Shown: positions 15,110 through 24,843, numbered from the stretch's first letter. The stretch is DNA of 64,000 bases from UBA5239 sp040394635 (GCA_040394635.1 JBEBRW010000018.1:17231-81230), one strand, 5' to 3'. Numbers and translations are program-made. Notes: generated by a model from the sequence alone, not told the origin.

Positions 15110-17104
15110 ATGACTCTGAGCCGGAAATTGAAAATTACCGCCTTTCTCGCCATTCTGGCGTTGTTCCGCCTGGCCGTCGCCGAGCCGTCGCTGAATGAGG
15201 TTCGCAAGTTCAAGGATACCACCGCCGGGCTGATGCAGATCATTCGCACGGAGACCTTTGAGCAGCAGGCGGAAAAGGTGAATTATCCGAAAGGCTTCCG
15301 GCTGGACCCCCATGGCGGGATCAACGGCAACGGGGGGTTGCTGGTGGAGCGTACCGATCCGAAGGAGTATACGCTGGTTTATTTCGGCCTGCCGAAACTG
15401 GAACCGGGGCAGCTTTATACCGCCGAAGTGTGGGCTAGGATGGAGAACATGAAGGCGGACAAAACCCCGAACGTCGGCATCATGTGCCTGGAGTATTTCA
15501 AAGACGGCAAATGGTATTTCGGCGCGTACCCGACCAACGGGGTCGAGCAGGACGGCGAATGGCGGAAATATACCATGGAATTCCAGCAGTTCAAAGACTC
15601 CACCAACGCTTCCGTGATTCTGTATATGAACAGGGGCTTCACCGGTAAAATCTGGTTTGACGACCTGCAGATCAAGAAGGCCGGCGACAGCAGCATGGCG
15701 ATCATCCCCAACCGTCCGGATATGCTGAATTTCAGGGGCAGCGGCGGTGAAATCGCGTTCACGACCAGCGGCAATCTCGGCAATCCCGGCATGTGGGTGA
15801 CCTTGGAAAACAACGGCAAATCGCAGGACCTGCTGCTGAAAAGGAACCGGAAACGTTTCCATGGCCAGGTTAATGGCCTGGTTCCGGGGCCGGTGAAGGT
15901 GACCGCCCGGCTGGTTGATTTCGACAAGCGCGCCGTGACCCTGACGGAAGAATTCAAGATGAATTGCATTGCCGCCAATACGCCGGAGCCCGCCGGCGCG
16001 TGCCGGTTCGATGAATACGGGCGGCTGCTGGTCGACGGCAAACCGTTCATGCCGCTGGGGTTCTTCGGCAGTAACCTCAAGGAATCGGACCTGCAGAGAT
16101 TGTCGGAAGCCGGATACAACTGCATCCTGCCGTACTCGAGCTTGAAGCTCGGCAAGGGAATCGACGGCATCCGGCAGGTGCTCGATCTCTGCCCGAAATA
16201 CGGGATCAAAGTCATCTTTTCGGTGAAGGATCAGTATCCCGGCAAATTGTGGGCGATCAACGAGCTAGACGGTGTCAAGGGGCCGTATGAAGTCACGCGG
16301 AAAGTCGTGACCGAATTCAGGAACCACCCCGCCATCCTGAGCTGGTACCTCAGCGACGAGGAAAGCCGCAGCGAAGTGCCTAAAATGACCCGCCTCCGCG
16401 AACTGATCAGCGCGATCGACCCGTGGCACCCGGTTTATACCCTGACCCGCGAGTATGCCGACCTGCCGTATTATGCGATGTCCGGCGACACGCTCGGGGT
16501 CGACCCGTATCCGATCCGGAAAACCAATTTCACGATGAAGTACCTGGGTTATGCGCTGTCGCAGGCGATGCTGAGCAATACGCCGATATGGGTGGTGCCG
16601 CAGGTTTTCAACTGGGGCGTTTACGAGGCGAAAAGTGCGGAACACTTCAAGGATGGTTTCCGCTTCCCGACCGCGGTGGAAATGCGCTCGATGGCACTGC
16701 TCAGTGCGGCGCGCGGCGCGAAAGGTTTTGTCTTCTATTCCTACTTCGACGTCTGGGAGGCCGATAAATTCGCCCCCGGCAGTTCGCAGGCGGAATGGCC
16801 GAAAATCGCCGAACTGGGCGGCATCATGCGCGAAATGGAGCCTTATATCATGGGCAAAGCCGCGATCAAACGGATTAAGCTGGAGCCCGGTTCGTCCGAA
16901 CTGGTGGAAGCCGCCATCCTCACGGCGGACGACGGCCGCACGGCGGTGATCGTGACTTCCGAGGGCCCCGGCCCCGCCAGAGCCGCATTTAAACTGCCTG
17001 CCGGCGATTACGAATCGCGTTTCGGGCGGGTAAAAAAGAATGGCGCCGGTATTTATGAATTCACCGGCAACGATATTGATTCCGATGTTTTATTTCTCAA
17101 ATAA
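15110..17104 (+). CDS. secreted clan GH-A-like glycoside hydrolase (module B)
   Basis: 664 residues. Signal peptide MTLSRKLKITAFLAILALFR ending near AVAEPS. Residues about 30-200 form a beta-sandwich carbohydrate-binding domain with the usual edge strand GKIWFDDLQI. Residues about 290-600 are a TIM barrel: LLVDGKPFMPLGFFGSN opens it, HPAILSWYLSDEES is the strand-4 acid block of GH-A enzymes (normally Asn-Glu, here Asp-Glu-Glu), and GAKGFVFYSYFDVWE is the strand-8 region. A small beta domain closes it. AGGAAA precedes the ATG. The pseudopilin gene follows by 21 bases. GH class is inferred from these blocks; family number and substrate are not assigned. Confidence 0.82.
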   Translation: MTLSRKLKITAFLAILALFRLAVAEPSLNEVRKFKDTTAGLMQIIRTETFEQQAEKVNYPKGFRLDPHGGINGNGGLLVERTDPKEYTLVYFGLPKLEPGQLYTAEVWARMENMKADKTPNVGIMCLEYFKDGKWYFGAYPTNGVEQDGEWRKYTMEFQQFKDSTNASVILYMNRGFTGKIWFDDLQIKKAGDSSMAIIPNRPDMLNFRGSGGEIAFTTSGNLGNPGMWVTLENNGKSQDLLLKRNRKRFHGQVNGLVPGPVKVTARLVDFDKRAVTLTEEFKMNCIAANTPEPAGACRFDEYGRLLVDGKPFMPLGFFGSNLKESDLQRLSEAGYNCILPYSSLKLGKGIDGIRQVLDLCPKYGIKVIFSVKDQYPGKLWAINELDGVKGPYEVTRKVVTEFRNHPAILSWYLSDEESRSEVPKMTRLRELISAIDPWHPVYTLTREYADLPYYAMSGDTLGVDPYPIRKTNFTMKYLGYALSQAMLSNTPIWVVPQVFNWGVYEAKSAEHFKDGFRFPTAVEMRSMALLSAARGAKGFVFYSYFDVWEADKFAPGSSQAEWPKIAELGGIMREMEPYIMGKAAIKRIKLEPGSSELVEAAILTADDGRTAVIVTSEGPGPARAAFKLPAGDYESRFGRVKKNGAGIYEFTGNDIDSDVLFLK

Positions 17105-17125
17105 TTTCCCAGGAGGACCAGAATT

Positions 17126-17839
17126 ATGAACAAAAGAAAACGGATGTTTGCGGATTTTACCCTCATTGAACTCCTCGTTGTGATCGCGATCATCGCTATT
17201 CTCGCCGCGATGTTGCTTCCGGCGCTGAACAAGGCCAGGGAAAAAGCGATGCTCACCAACTGCATCAACAACCAGAAACAGAACGGCACCGGGCTGATGC
17301 AGTACGCCAACGACTTCAACGACACGTTGATCGCGACCAGTGCATGGGGTGATTTCAAGGCCAATCAGACAGTTGGCGGCCCGTCCATTGTTTACCGGAC
17401 CGACCTGGTCTTTCTGTGTAAACTGCCGGAATTGGACGGTTATCCGGGACAACAGTTGAATTACCTCGAACCTTCGGGCAAGACGCTGATCTGCCCCAGT
17501 ACCGTAAACCTTGGCTTCAACAGTTACTGGTATCGGCAGTGGGATACCGGGTACGGCCCGAAAAACAGCAATACCTGGACCCGGGCCAATGGCCCCATCA
17601 GGATCGGCAAAGGGAACATCAGCAAAGATACCGGCAAAAGATGCTGGAACACCAATTTCCTGACCGTTGACTATCTTTATAACGTAGCTTCTGCCAAAGC
17701 CGTTCACGGGGATACCGGTATGGTAACCATGTTTCATGACGGCCACGTGAAATTCTTCCGCTATCAGCCCATGGGGCAGGCGAGCCGGGATCTCGACTAT
17801 GAGTCGATGCTGCTGAGCACCATTTCGCTCGGGGAATAA
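17126..17839 (+). CDS. type IV pseudopilin-like protein (DUF1559-like), module B
   Basis: 237 residues. Leader MNKRKRMFAD, then FTLIELLVVIAIIAIL and AAMLLPALNKAREKA; the residue at -1 is Asp instead of Gly. The soluble part contains many aromatic residues and ends with a MFHDGHVKFF motif, the family's DGHV signature. CAGGAGG gives a strong ribosome site. It is the second gene of the operon started by the GH-A-like protein, the same pairing as in modules A and C. Probably a membrane-anchored, prepilin-peptidase-processed surface or secretion component; assembly into a fibre is not shown. Confidence 0.93.
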   Translation: MNKRKRMFADFTLIELLVVIAIIAILAAMLLPALNKAREKAMLTNCINNQKQNGTGLMQYANDFNDTLIATSAWGDFKANQTVGGPSIVYRTDLVFLCKLPELDGYPGQQLNYLEPSGKTLICPSTVNLGFNSYWYRQWDTGYGPKNSNTWTRANGPIRIGKGNISKDTGKRCWNTNFLTVDYLYNVASAKAVHGDTGMVTMFHDGHVKFFRYQPMGQASRDLDYESMLLSTISLGE

Positions 17840-17861
17840 TTTCTTTTCTATCCACGAAATT

Positions 17862-17904
17862 CACGAAAGATGAACGCCTGCTCCGGGCGCTCATCGGAAT
17901 TTTT
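17862..17904. repeat. palindromic interspersed repeat, copy 1
   Basis: 43 bases identical at 41 positions to 59246-59288. The core is a 12-base inverted repeat (GATGAACGCCTG / CGGGCGCTCATC) followed by GGAATTTTT, so it looks like a terminator hairpin on the plus strand. It is downstream of the pseudopilin gene. Confidence 0.8.
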
Positions 17905-17926
17905 GGGAAAATCTTTACTCTGACTA

Positions 17927-17955
17927 TTGCAATACATCGAGTACCGATGTATAAT
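17927..17955 (+). promoter_or_regulatory. sigma-70-type promoter of the HAAS/PadR operon
   Basis: TTGCAA (17927-17932), 17-base spacer, TATAAT (17950-17955), AGAGGT ribosome site at 17962-17967, ATG at 17973. Confidence 0.8.
17932..17952. promoter_or_regulatory. PadR-type operator palindrome
   Basis: Perfect 8-base inverted repeat ATACATCG-N5-CGATGTAT filling the promoter spacer and overlapping the -10. The ATACAT...ATGTAT form agrees with PadR-family operators; the PadR gene is the second gene of this operon. Confidence 0.7.
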
Positions 17956-17972
17956 ATTTGCAGAGGTAAGAT

Positions 17973-19913
17973 ATGGGCGCAGATTTTGAACGCATCATCA
18001 AGGCGAGTTCGCAGTCGCTGCATGACGATTATGAGCTTGAGCAGGAAGTTGCCAAGGAGTTGCGGGCGCATCTGGAGGATAAGTGCGCCGAACTGCAGGC
18101 GCAGGGCTTGAGCGAGGCCGAGAGCGTCGAAAAGGCGGTCAAGTGTTTCGGCGATCCCGACGAAATCGCGCCGCAGCTTTTTCAGGCGAATGTCGCGCGG
18201 ATGAAATGGCGCGGCAAGCTGAAGCTGGCGGTCAAAATCCTGATCCTGCCGCTGCTGCTGGTTGCGCTATGGCTGTCGTTCGACTACCGGACGCTGGTTG
18301 GAATGAGCAACCTTTATGTGGTTGCCAGACTGTCCGGGGGAATGATGTTTCCTTCGCCGTTAACCAATCGTGACCTTATCGCAAAATTTCCGGGCAGGAA
18401 AATGATGGAGGTTTACACTAGTAAGCTGTCCGGCGATAATCTATTGTTGTTCGGTGTCGGCAAAGATGACCGGGAAACGATCGAAATCCGCCGGAAATAT
18501 TATGAACAACACCCCGATGACAAGTTATATCTCATGTATTATGTCCTGACGGCCCGGGAACTGAACCGCAACGCCGTCGGTGAATCTCTTGAATACGCCA
18601 TTGCGCACGAGCCGGGCAATGCTTATTACCACTACATGCTGGCCGGCAGCTATCTTCCGCCGCGAAAAATTGACGACAAGAAATATGAGATCACGGATTG
18701 GGATATGGCCCGGAAAGCGATTGATGAATATTTGAAAGGCATTGCCTGCCCGTATTGCGACAATTATATGGAGCGGCGGTTTGAACTGGTTCGGACTAAA
18801 CTGTTTCCGAAAGATGATTTCCATGACCGGATGTCCCGGAAAGCTCTGGCTTTTACGATTACCCTGCCGCAATTGGATGCATACTGGGCGATTGGCCAGG
18901 CGATACCGCTGTATGCCGAGCGGCTGATCGAACAGGGCCGGAAGGATGAAGCCCGGAAACTGCTGGATACGTGGCCGGCGCTGGTGCTGCATATGCTTGA
19001 TACGGATTATTTTTTCATCGATTTATCCAGGGCGTACAGCATGGTAAATGACTTCAATCAAACCCTGCCGCCGCTGTACGAAAAACTGGGGCTGAAGGAA
19101 CAGGCGGACCGGGTGGCGGAGGAAACTGCCCGGATGTATGCGCCGGAAGCACAGAGAAGGGAAGTGAAAAAAGTGAATTATGACGCCATGTTCGGGAACT
19201 ATTTCAATCGGGAGTTTCATGGAGGCTGGTTTTCGCAACTAATTGGATGGCAATGGAATGACATTGTGCCGATCACTCCGGAAACGATGGCGGGCGACCG
19301 GCGCTTGACGAACGGGTTGGTGGATACTGTGGTTCTGGCGGGATATTGTCTATTCTGGTTCGGCGTGATCTTTGTGTTAAGCATTTGTCAGAGTATCGGA
19401 TTTCTGCGGGGAAAACGCGGGAATATGTTGTGGCTGGGAAGAAAATCGTATTTGAAGATTCTGGTCTATGGTGTTGTGCTGCCGCAACTTCTGTATTGGA
19501 GCTGCTACAATTTGTTCCACTTGCGGGAACTTGGTATCGGGTTGATAACGCTTCATCTGATTCATTCATCGATATGGGCGGTGATTTTTCCAGTGTGGTT
19601 TTGCCTGGTTTTCCGACGGATGCTGCGGAAGCGGCAGGCGGAAGTCTCGATGGATTCGAAGCGCAACGTTTCCGGTATGACGATGCTGAGCAACCTGATT
19701 CCGGCGTTGATTGTGTTCCTGCTGATTTCAGGCGGAATCATGCATTTTTACTGCCGCCATGAAATCAGCCGCGGCCTGGCGCAGGATCAGATATTCTTCT
19801 CCGGGCGCAATGGAATCGAGGATAGCTATGTACGGCAGCATCGTACGCAGCTGATACAGGATTTGAGGAAATTCAACATAATCAGCGAGGTGAAATATGA
19901 AGGTGAACAGTGA
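17973..19913 (+). CDS. HAAS-domain membrane protein (permease prefix-like), PadR partner
   Basis: 646 residues. Residues 1-75 are a helical HAAS-type domain: EQEVAKELRAHLEDKCAELQ, QGLSEAESVEKAV and FGDPDEIAPQL are its typical phrases. One membrane helix is near 84-102, then a long soluble helical, TPR-like region (about 110-430) with repeated Tyr/Ala/Leu pairs, then four membrane helices at about 450-620. HAAS proteins are usually encoded next to a PadR repressor, which is true here, but usually the PadR gene comes first. The final 17 bases overlap the PadR gene. Ligand and effect unknown; membrane stress or transport control is an inference from the family. Confidence 0.82.
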   Translation: MGADFERIIKASSQSLHDDYELEQEVAKELRAHLEDKCAELQAQGLSEAESVEKAVKCFGDPDEIAPQLFQANVARMKWRGKLKLAVKILILPLLLVALWLSFDYRTLVGMSNLYVVARLSGGMMFPSPLTNRDLIAKFPGRKMMEVYTSKLSGDNLLLFGVGKDDRETIEIRRKYYEQHPDDKLYLMYYVLTARELNRNAVGESLEYAIAHEPGNAYYHYMLAGSYLPPRKIDDKKYEITDWDMARKAIDEYLKGIACPYCDNYMERRFELVRTKLFPKDDFHDRMSRKALAFTITLPQLDAYWAIGQAIPLYAERLIEQGRKDEARKLLDTWPALVLHMLDTDYFFIDLSRAYSMVNDFNQTLPPLYEKLGLKEQADRVAEETARMYAPEAQRREVKKVNYDAMFGNYFNREFHGGWFSQLIGWQWNDIVPITPETMAGDRRLTNGLVDTVVLAGYCLFWFGVIFVLSICQSIGFLRGKRGNMLWLGRKSYLKILVYGVVLPQLLYWSCYNLFHLRELGIGLITLHLIHSSIWAVIFPVWFCLVFRRMLRKRQAEVSMDSKRNVSGMTMLSNLIPALIVFLLISGGIMHFYCRHEISRGLAQDQIFFSGRNGIEDSYVRQHRTQLIQDLRKFNIISEVKYEGEQ

Positions 19914-20223
19914 TTTGATGCGGGGCGTGGCGGAGCCGGTGGTGCTGAAGCTGTTGAGCGAGCGGACCATGTACGGGTATGAGATCATCAAGCTGGTCAA
20001 CGAGCGGACCGGCGGAGCGTTTGAGTGGAAGGAGGGGACGCTGTATCCGTGTCTGCACCGTCTGGAGCAGCAGGGGCTGATCGAGAGTTCGTGGCAACTG
20101 GCCGGGGCCAAGCCGCGCAAATACTACGCTATCACCAGGCAAGGCCTGGCCGAAATGGCCGAGAGAGTCGGCGAAGTCAAGCACTTCGTCAACGCCCTGA
20201 ACCTGCTCCTGACCACGGTGTAA
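19897..20223 (+). CDS. PadR-family transcriptional repressor
   Basis: 108 residues, the short PadR subfamily. LMRGVAEPVVLKLLSERTMY opens the winged helix, with YGYEIIKLVNERTGG, then EGTLYPCLHRLEQQGLIESS and PRKYYAITRQGL, the family's most conserved blocks. A C-terminal helix serves dimerisation. It overlaps the HAAS gene by 17 bases and so is translated from the same message. The promoter of that message contains a perfect ATACATCG/CGATGTAT palindrome, the expected autoregulatory site. Confidence 0.95.
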   Translation: MKVNSDLMRGVAEPVVLKLLSERTMYGYEIIKLVNERTGGAFEWKEGTLYPCLHRLEQQGLIESSWQLAGAKPRKYYAITRQGLAEMAERVGEVKHFVNALNLLLTTV

Positions 20224-20236
20224 CCGGGGGAGTTTT

Positions 20237-20316
20237 AACCTCAAAATACACAAAAGTACACAAAAAAGGAATCCATCAAAAAGAAATTTTGTGTCTATTT
20301 GTGCTTTTTGTGGTTA
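20237..20316. repeat. imperfect inverted repeat of CACAAAA-type
   Basis: A left arm rich in ATACACAAAAGTACACAAAA (20237-20265) and a right arm (20287-20316) that is its imperfect reverse complement. Both arms begin AACC. It lies between the convergent PadR and ATP-cone genes. Short related ACACAAAA stretches occur near 26580 and 59292. Confidence 0.6.
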
Positions 20317-20325
20317 GAAAGATGG

Positions 20326-21273
20326 TTAGTTGAGGCGGGAGCGGAAGATGCTGAAGTCGAGCTGGCGGATCAGGTGGTTCAGCATGTCGCGGCAGTCTTT
20401 GCGGGACTCGGGCCATTCGGCGTCGAGGTATTTGACGGCGAAAAGCGACATGTCGGGGATGTTCAGGAAGACCGGCATGGTGTTGTTTTCCGCCAGCGCG
20501 AAGGCGTTCACGGCGCAGTCGTTGAGCGCCGGGGCCAGGTCCTTGAAATGCGGCAGCAGCATCATTTCGGTGATGACCGGTTCGAGCTGGAGTTGCGCGG
20601 CCAGTTTCAGGAAGCGGAGTTCAAGGCGCAGCGAGGGAAAAAGCGAGCTGACGCCGTTGATGGTGATGATGTTCTTTTCGATCAGCTCCCGGGTCGGCAG
20701 GGACAGGGATTCGAGGAGTTTCTCGGGGGCGACCAGCCACGGCGCTTTGCGGTTGTGGCGCGGGATTTTCAGCGCGGGCAGCTCGGGGAGGGTGGCGCCG
20801 ACGGTTTGGAAGTGGCGGCCGAGCTCCACGTAAAGCGCGGGGGCGGCGATGGCGATGCCGAGGCGTTCGGCGGCGTCGATGACTTTGGTGGTGATTTCCG
20901 CGAGGTGGTGACCGTACAGGCCCAGGTGGCGCTGGAGCAGTTTTTCCACGGTGTCGCGGTCGCTGGAAGTGCTGATTTCGATGCAGGCATTGTGGCGCTT
21001 GTGGAACTGGGCGGTTTCGGGGTAGCCGCTGGCTTCGAGGATGCGTACGACGGTGGTATTCAGCTCGGAAATGGCGAAAATCTTGTCGGGGTTGTCGTTG
21101 TTCACCAGGGCGAATTCGACGGCGAGGGCGATGTCCTCGGCGAGGTAACTGTCGCGAATGCCGCTGGCGATGAAGCTCCGGGCGATGCTGCTCTGAAGTT
21201 TTTCCGGCTCGAAGGGGATCAGTTCGCCGGAGTTCAGGATGAGCATGATGGAGCTGTCGGCAAGCTTAATCAT
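20326..21273 (-). CDS. ATP-cone domain protein of unknown function
   Basis: 315 residues. Residues about 10-100 match an ATP-cone: MLILNSGELIPFEPEKLQSS, then IARSFIASGI and a helical VEFAL...ISELNTTVVRILE block, as in NrdR and ribonucleotide reductase N-termini. Residues about 105-315 match nothing I recognise; there are no ribonucleotide reductase active-site cysteines or glycyl-radical motif. The ATG overlaps the end of nrdR by 8 bases, so the two ATP-cone proteins are co-translated. It may sense dATP/ATP together with NrdR or be a remnant of a reductase-like protein; the intact frame and conserved overlap argue against decay. Confidence 0.72.
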   Translation of the reverse strand: MIKLADSSIMLILNSGELIPFEPEKLQSSIARSFIASGIRDSYLAEDIALAVEFALVNNDNPDKIFAISELNTTVVRILEASGYPETAQFHKRHNACIEISTSSDRDTVEKLLQRHLGLYGHHLAEITTKVIDAAERLGIAIAAPALYVELGRHFQTVGATLPELPALKIPRHNRKAPWLVAPEKLLESLSLPTRELIEKNIITINGVSSLFPSLRLELRFLKLAAQLQLEPVITEMMLLPHFKDLAPALNDCAVNAFALAENNTMPVFLNIPDMSLFAVKYLDAEWPESRKDCRDMLNHLIRQLDFSIFRSRLN

Positions 21274-21721
21274 CAGCCGGGATCTCTTTGATGATCTCGG
21301 TGAAGCTGTCCACGGCCTGGAAGTCGCGGTAAACCGAGGCGAAGCGGACGAAGGCCACCTTGTCCAGCGGCAGCAGTGCGTCCATCACCCGTTTGCCGAT
21401 TTCCACGGACGGGATTTCGCGTTCGAATTCGCGCTGGATGGAGCTGGAAATTTCGTCCACGGCGCGGTCGATATCCTCCTGGCTGACTTTGCGCTTGTAG
21501 CAGGCGTTTACGATGCCTTTGCGGAGTTTGTCGCGGTCGAATTCCTCGAGTACGCCGTCTTTTTTGATGACTTTGACTTCGGAATAAATGATACTTTCGT
21601 GGGTGGTGAAACGGTGACCGCAGCCCAGGCACTCGCGTCGCCGCCGGACCCCGGCGCCTTCCTTGACGGAGCGTGAATCGACGACTTTATCATCCTGGAA
21701 CTGACATTTGGGACAACGCAT
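21266..21721 (-). CDS. nrdR: transcriptional repressor NrdR
   Basis: 151 residues, standard NrdR length. The zinc ribbon uses Cys3, Cys6, Cys31 and Cys34 (MRCPKCQ; RRRRECLGCGHRFTT). The ATP-cone spans about 49-139 (VKVIKKDGVLEEFDRDKLRK; DKVAFVRFASVYRDF). NrdR binds NrdR boxes before ribonucleotide reductase operons and represses them when loaded with dATP. No ribonucleotide reductase gene is in this window. It is followed by the overlapping ATP-cone protein and preceded by a lipoprotein gene ending 16 bases upstream. Confidence 0.97.
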   Translation of the reverse strand: MRCPKCQFQDDKVVDSRSVKEGAGVRRRRECLGCGHRFTTHESIIYSEVKVIKKDGVLEEFDRDKLRKGIVNACYKRKVSQEDIDRAVDEISSSIQREFEREIPSVEIGKRVMDALLPLDKVAFVRFASVYRDFQAVDSFTEIIKEIPADD

Positions 21722-21737
21722 GGTTCATACCTCGTAT

Positions 21738-22893
<1,156 letters not shown>

Positions 22894-22896
22894 GAA

Positions 22897-24021
22897 TTAA
22901 GCAGAAAAACAACAATCCCAATCCTTGAATACCGGTTCCAGGCCGCGTGCCTTGAGGTCCTTGACCACGGCTTCGACCGAAGAGGAGTCGTTCATGGTGA
23001 ACTGCCCCAGCGATACGCCGTCGAGAAATTCGCGGTAGCCGCCGGGCGACACCTGCGAGCCCGCACTGAGGTGGCTGACACAGATTTCCGCCATGCGCCC
23101 ACGGAATTCGGCCTTTTCGCGGGTGGAGAGATACAGATCGGACTCTTTAAAGAACAGCCGGAACGCCAGCATCATCTGTTCCAGCTCGTGGTCCTGTACC
23201 GGCGCGGGCACGTTGAACCCGCCCTTGGTCGGGGTGATGCGCGGAAACGAGAACTGGTTGCGGCTGCGCCAGAAGTGCTTCCGCAGCCAGAGCGCATGAA
23301 TCGCCATGTTCGACGCCTCCAGCCGCCAGTTCGGGTTCAGCCCCAGCAGCGCGCCGATGCCGAGGTTGTAGAATCCGGCGCGGCCGCCCGCTTCCATGGC
23401 GTTCAGGCGGAACATGTAATCCATTTTCGGCCCGCCGAGGTGCAGCTGGCTGTAAAGTTCGCGGTCATAGGTTTCCTGGTAGAGCGTCAGCCCGTGGCAG
23501 CCGGCCTCGAAAAGCTTGCGGTAGTCGGCCTCGACCATGGGGTAAAATTCAATATTGATGTAGTCGAACATCTTTTTCAGCTCGCGGATGCATTCGGCGA
23601 GAAAATCGACGGGGACGCCCTTCGGGTCCTCTCCGGCGATCAGCAGCAGACTGTCGTGCCCCATGTCCTTGATGATCTGCGCCTCGCTCATGACTTCCTC
23701 GAAACTCAAGCGGCGGCGCTTGTATTGAAACGAACTGCGGAAGCCGCAGTAAACGCAGTTGTTGATGCAGTAGCTCGACATGTAGAGCGGCGCGTAAATT
23801 CGCACCGTTTTGCCGAAGTACATGCGCTTGATCATGGCGGAGCGCTCGCGCATTTCGGGCAGCAGCGACTGCGCCGCGGGCGAAATGAAATGCAGGAAAT
23901 CGGTGAATGCCGGGGCGTCGCAGTACAGCGAGTTTTTCACCATCTGCGGAGTGACTTTGGTGATGTAGGAGTCGAGTTCTTCCGCAGAATATTTACTGTA
24001 CGGAATCATGTTCATGGTCAC
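22897..24021 (-). CDS. thiH: 2-iminoacetate synthase ThiH (radical SAM)
   Basis: 374 residues, normal for ThiH. The enzyme cleaves tyrosine with SAM to dehydroglycine, which enters the thiazole ring of thiamine. The radical SAM cluster ligands are Cys85, Cys89, Cys92 (SYCINNCVYCGF). Other blocks are RRLSFEEVMSEAQIIKDMG, LLIAGEDPKGV, GLTLYQETYD and SFPRITPTKGG, all ThiH-specific. The start overlaps the thiG stop by 4 bases (ATGA), giving translational coupling. No thiS or thiF is in the window. Confidence 0.97.
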   Translation of the reverse strand: MTMNMIPYSKYSAEELDSYITKVTPQMVKNSLYCDAPAFTDFLHFISPAAQSLLPEMRERSAMIKRMYFGKTVRIYAPLYMSSYCINNCVYCGFRSSFQYKRRRLSFEEVMSEAQIIKDMGHDSLLLIAGEDPKGVPVDFLAECIRELKKMFDYINIEFYPMVEADYRKLFEAGCHGLTLYQETYDRELYSQLHLGGPKMDYMFRLNAMEAGGRAGFYNLGIGALLGLNPNWRLEASNMAIHALWLRKHFWRSRNQFSFPRITPTKGGFNVPAPVQDHELEQMMLAFRLFFKESDLYLSTREKAEFRGRMAEICVSHLSAGSQVSPGGYREFLDGVSLGQFTMNDSSSVEAVVKDLKARGLEPVFKDWDCCFSA

Positions 24022-24788
24022 ACCACGTCGTTGAAAATATCGGAGGGGGATGATGCCGAAGCGCCGCCGGTCATGGCCGCGGGCCCGGCCTTCAGCGCCA
24101 TTTCGGCGGCGGCTACGGCCATGGCGAAGGCTTTGCCCATGGCGCCGGGGTCCCCGGCGGCGGCAATCGCCGTATTGACCAGCACTGCGCCCGCGCCCAG
24201 TTCAATGGCGTGTGCGGCGTGCGAGGGCAGTCCGAGCCCGGCGTCGACGACGACCGGCACGTTGGACTGCTCGATAATGATTTTCAGCATCGCTTCGGTT
24301 TTAATGCCCTGGTTGCTGCCGATGGGTGAACCCAGTGGCATCACGGCATGGCACCCGGCTTCTTCGAGGCGCTTGGCCAGCACCGGGTCGGCGTTGATAT
24401 ACGGCAATACCTTGAAGCCCTCCTTGACCAGTTCCACCGCGGCCAGATAGGTCTCGATGGGGTCCGGAAGCAGATAATTCGGATCGGGGTGGATTTCCAG
24501 TTTGATCCAGTCATAGCCGGCGGCGCGGCCGAAACGGGCGATACGCAGCGCGTCGGCGGCATTGCGGGCGCCGCTGGTATTCAGGAGCACCGTCACGCCG
24601 GACGGAATCGCACTCAGGATATCGTCCTCTTGCTTATTTTCGACATTGACGCGGCGCATGGCCACGGTCACCATTTCGGTGCCGGAGGTCTCGATCGCCT
24701 GCTTCAGCGCCAGGGCGGACGAAAACTTGCCGGTGCCCAGAAACACCCGCGATTTGAATTCTTTATCCGCTATGATCAAAGGTTTCAT
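24018..24788 (-). CDS. thiG: thiazole synthase ThiG
   Basis: 256 residues. ThiG forms the thiazole phosphate from deoxyxylulose-5-phosphate, dehydroglycine and sulfur from ThiS thiocarboxylate. Schiff-base Lys96 lies in DWIKLEIHPDPNYLLPD. Other landmarks: SRVFLGTGKFSS, VTVAMRRVNVE, VMPLGSPIGSNQGI, VVVDAGLGLPSHAA. It is first in a two-gene operon with thiH and has a visible sigma-70 promoter. No TPP riboswitch (no CTGAGA core) occurs in the 130-base leader region. Confidence 0.97.
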   Translation of the reverse strand: MKPLIIADKEFKSRVFLGTGKFSSALALKQAIETSGTEMVTVAMRRVNVENKQEDDILSAIPSGVTVLLNTSGARNAADALRIARFGRAAGYDWIKLEIHPDPNYLLPDPIETYLAAVELVKEGFKVLPYINADPVLAKRLEEAGCHAVMPLGSPIGSNQGIKTEAMLKIIIEQSNVPVVVDAGLGLPSHAAHAIELGAGAVLVNTAIAAAGDPGAMGKAFAMAVAAAEMALKAGPAAMTGGASASSPSDIFNDVV

Positions 24789-24815
24789 GTATAATTCCTG
24801 ATTAATGAATCCGTT

Positions 24816-24843
24816 AAGATACCATAAATCACTGAAAAGTCAA
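24816..24843 (-). promoter_or_regulatory. sigma-70-type promoter of thiGH
   Basis: Minus strand TTGACT (complement of 24843-24838), 16-base spacer, TATCTT (complement of 24821-24816), 28 bases before the thiG ATG. Confidence 0.6.

Noticed and set aside
20299..21291. 330-codon plus-strand open frame
   Set aside because: Antisense to the ATP-cone gene, which has ATP-cone motifs and overlaps nrdR properly.
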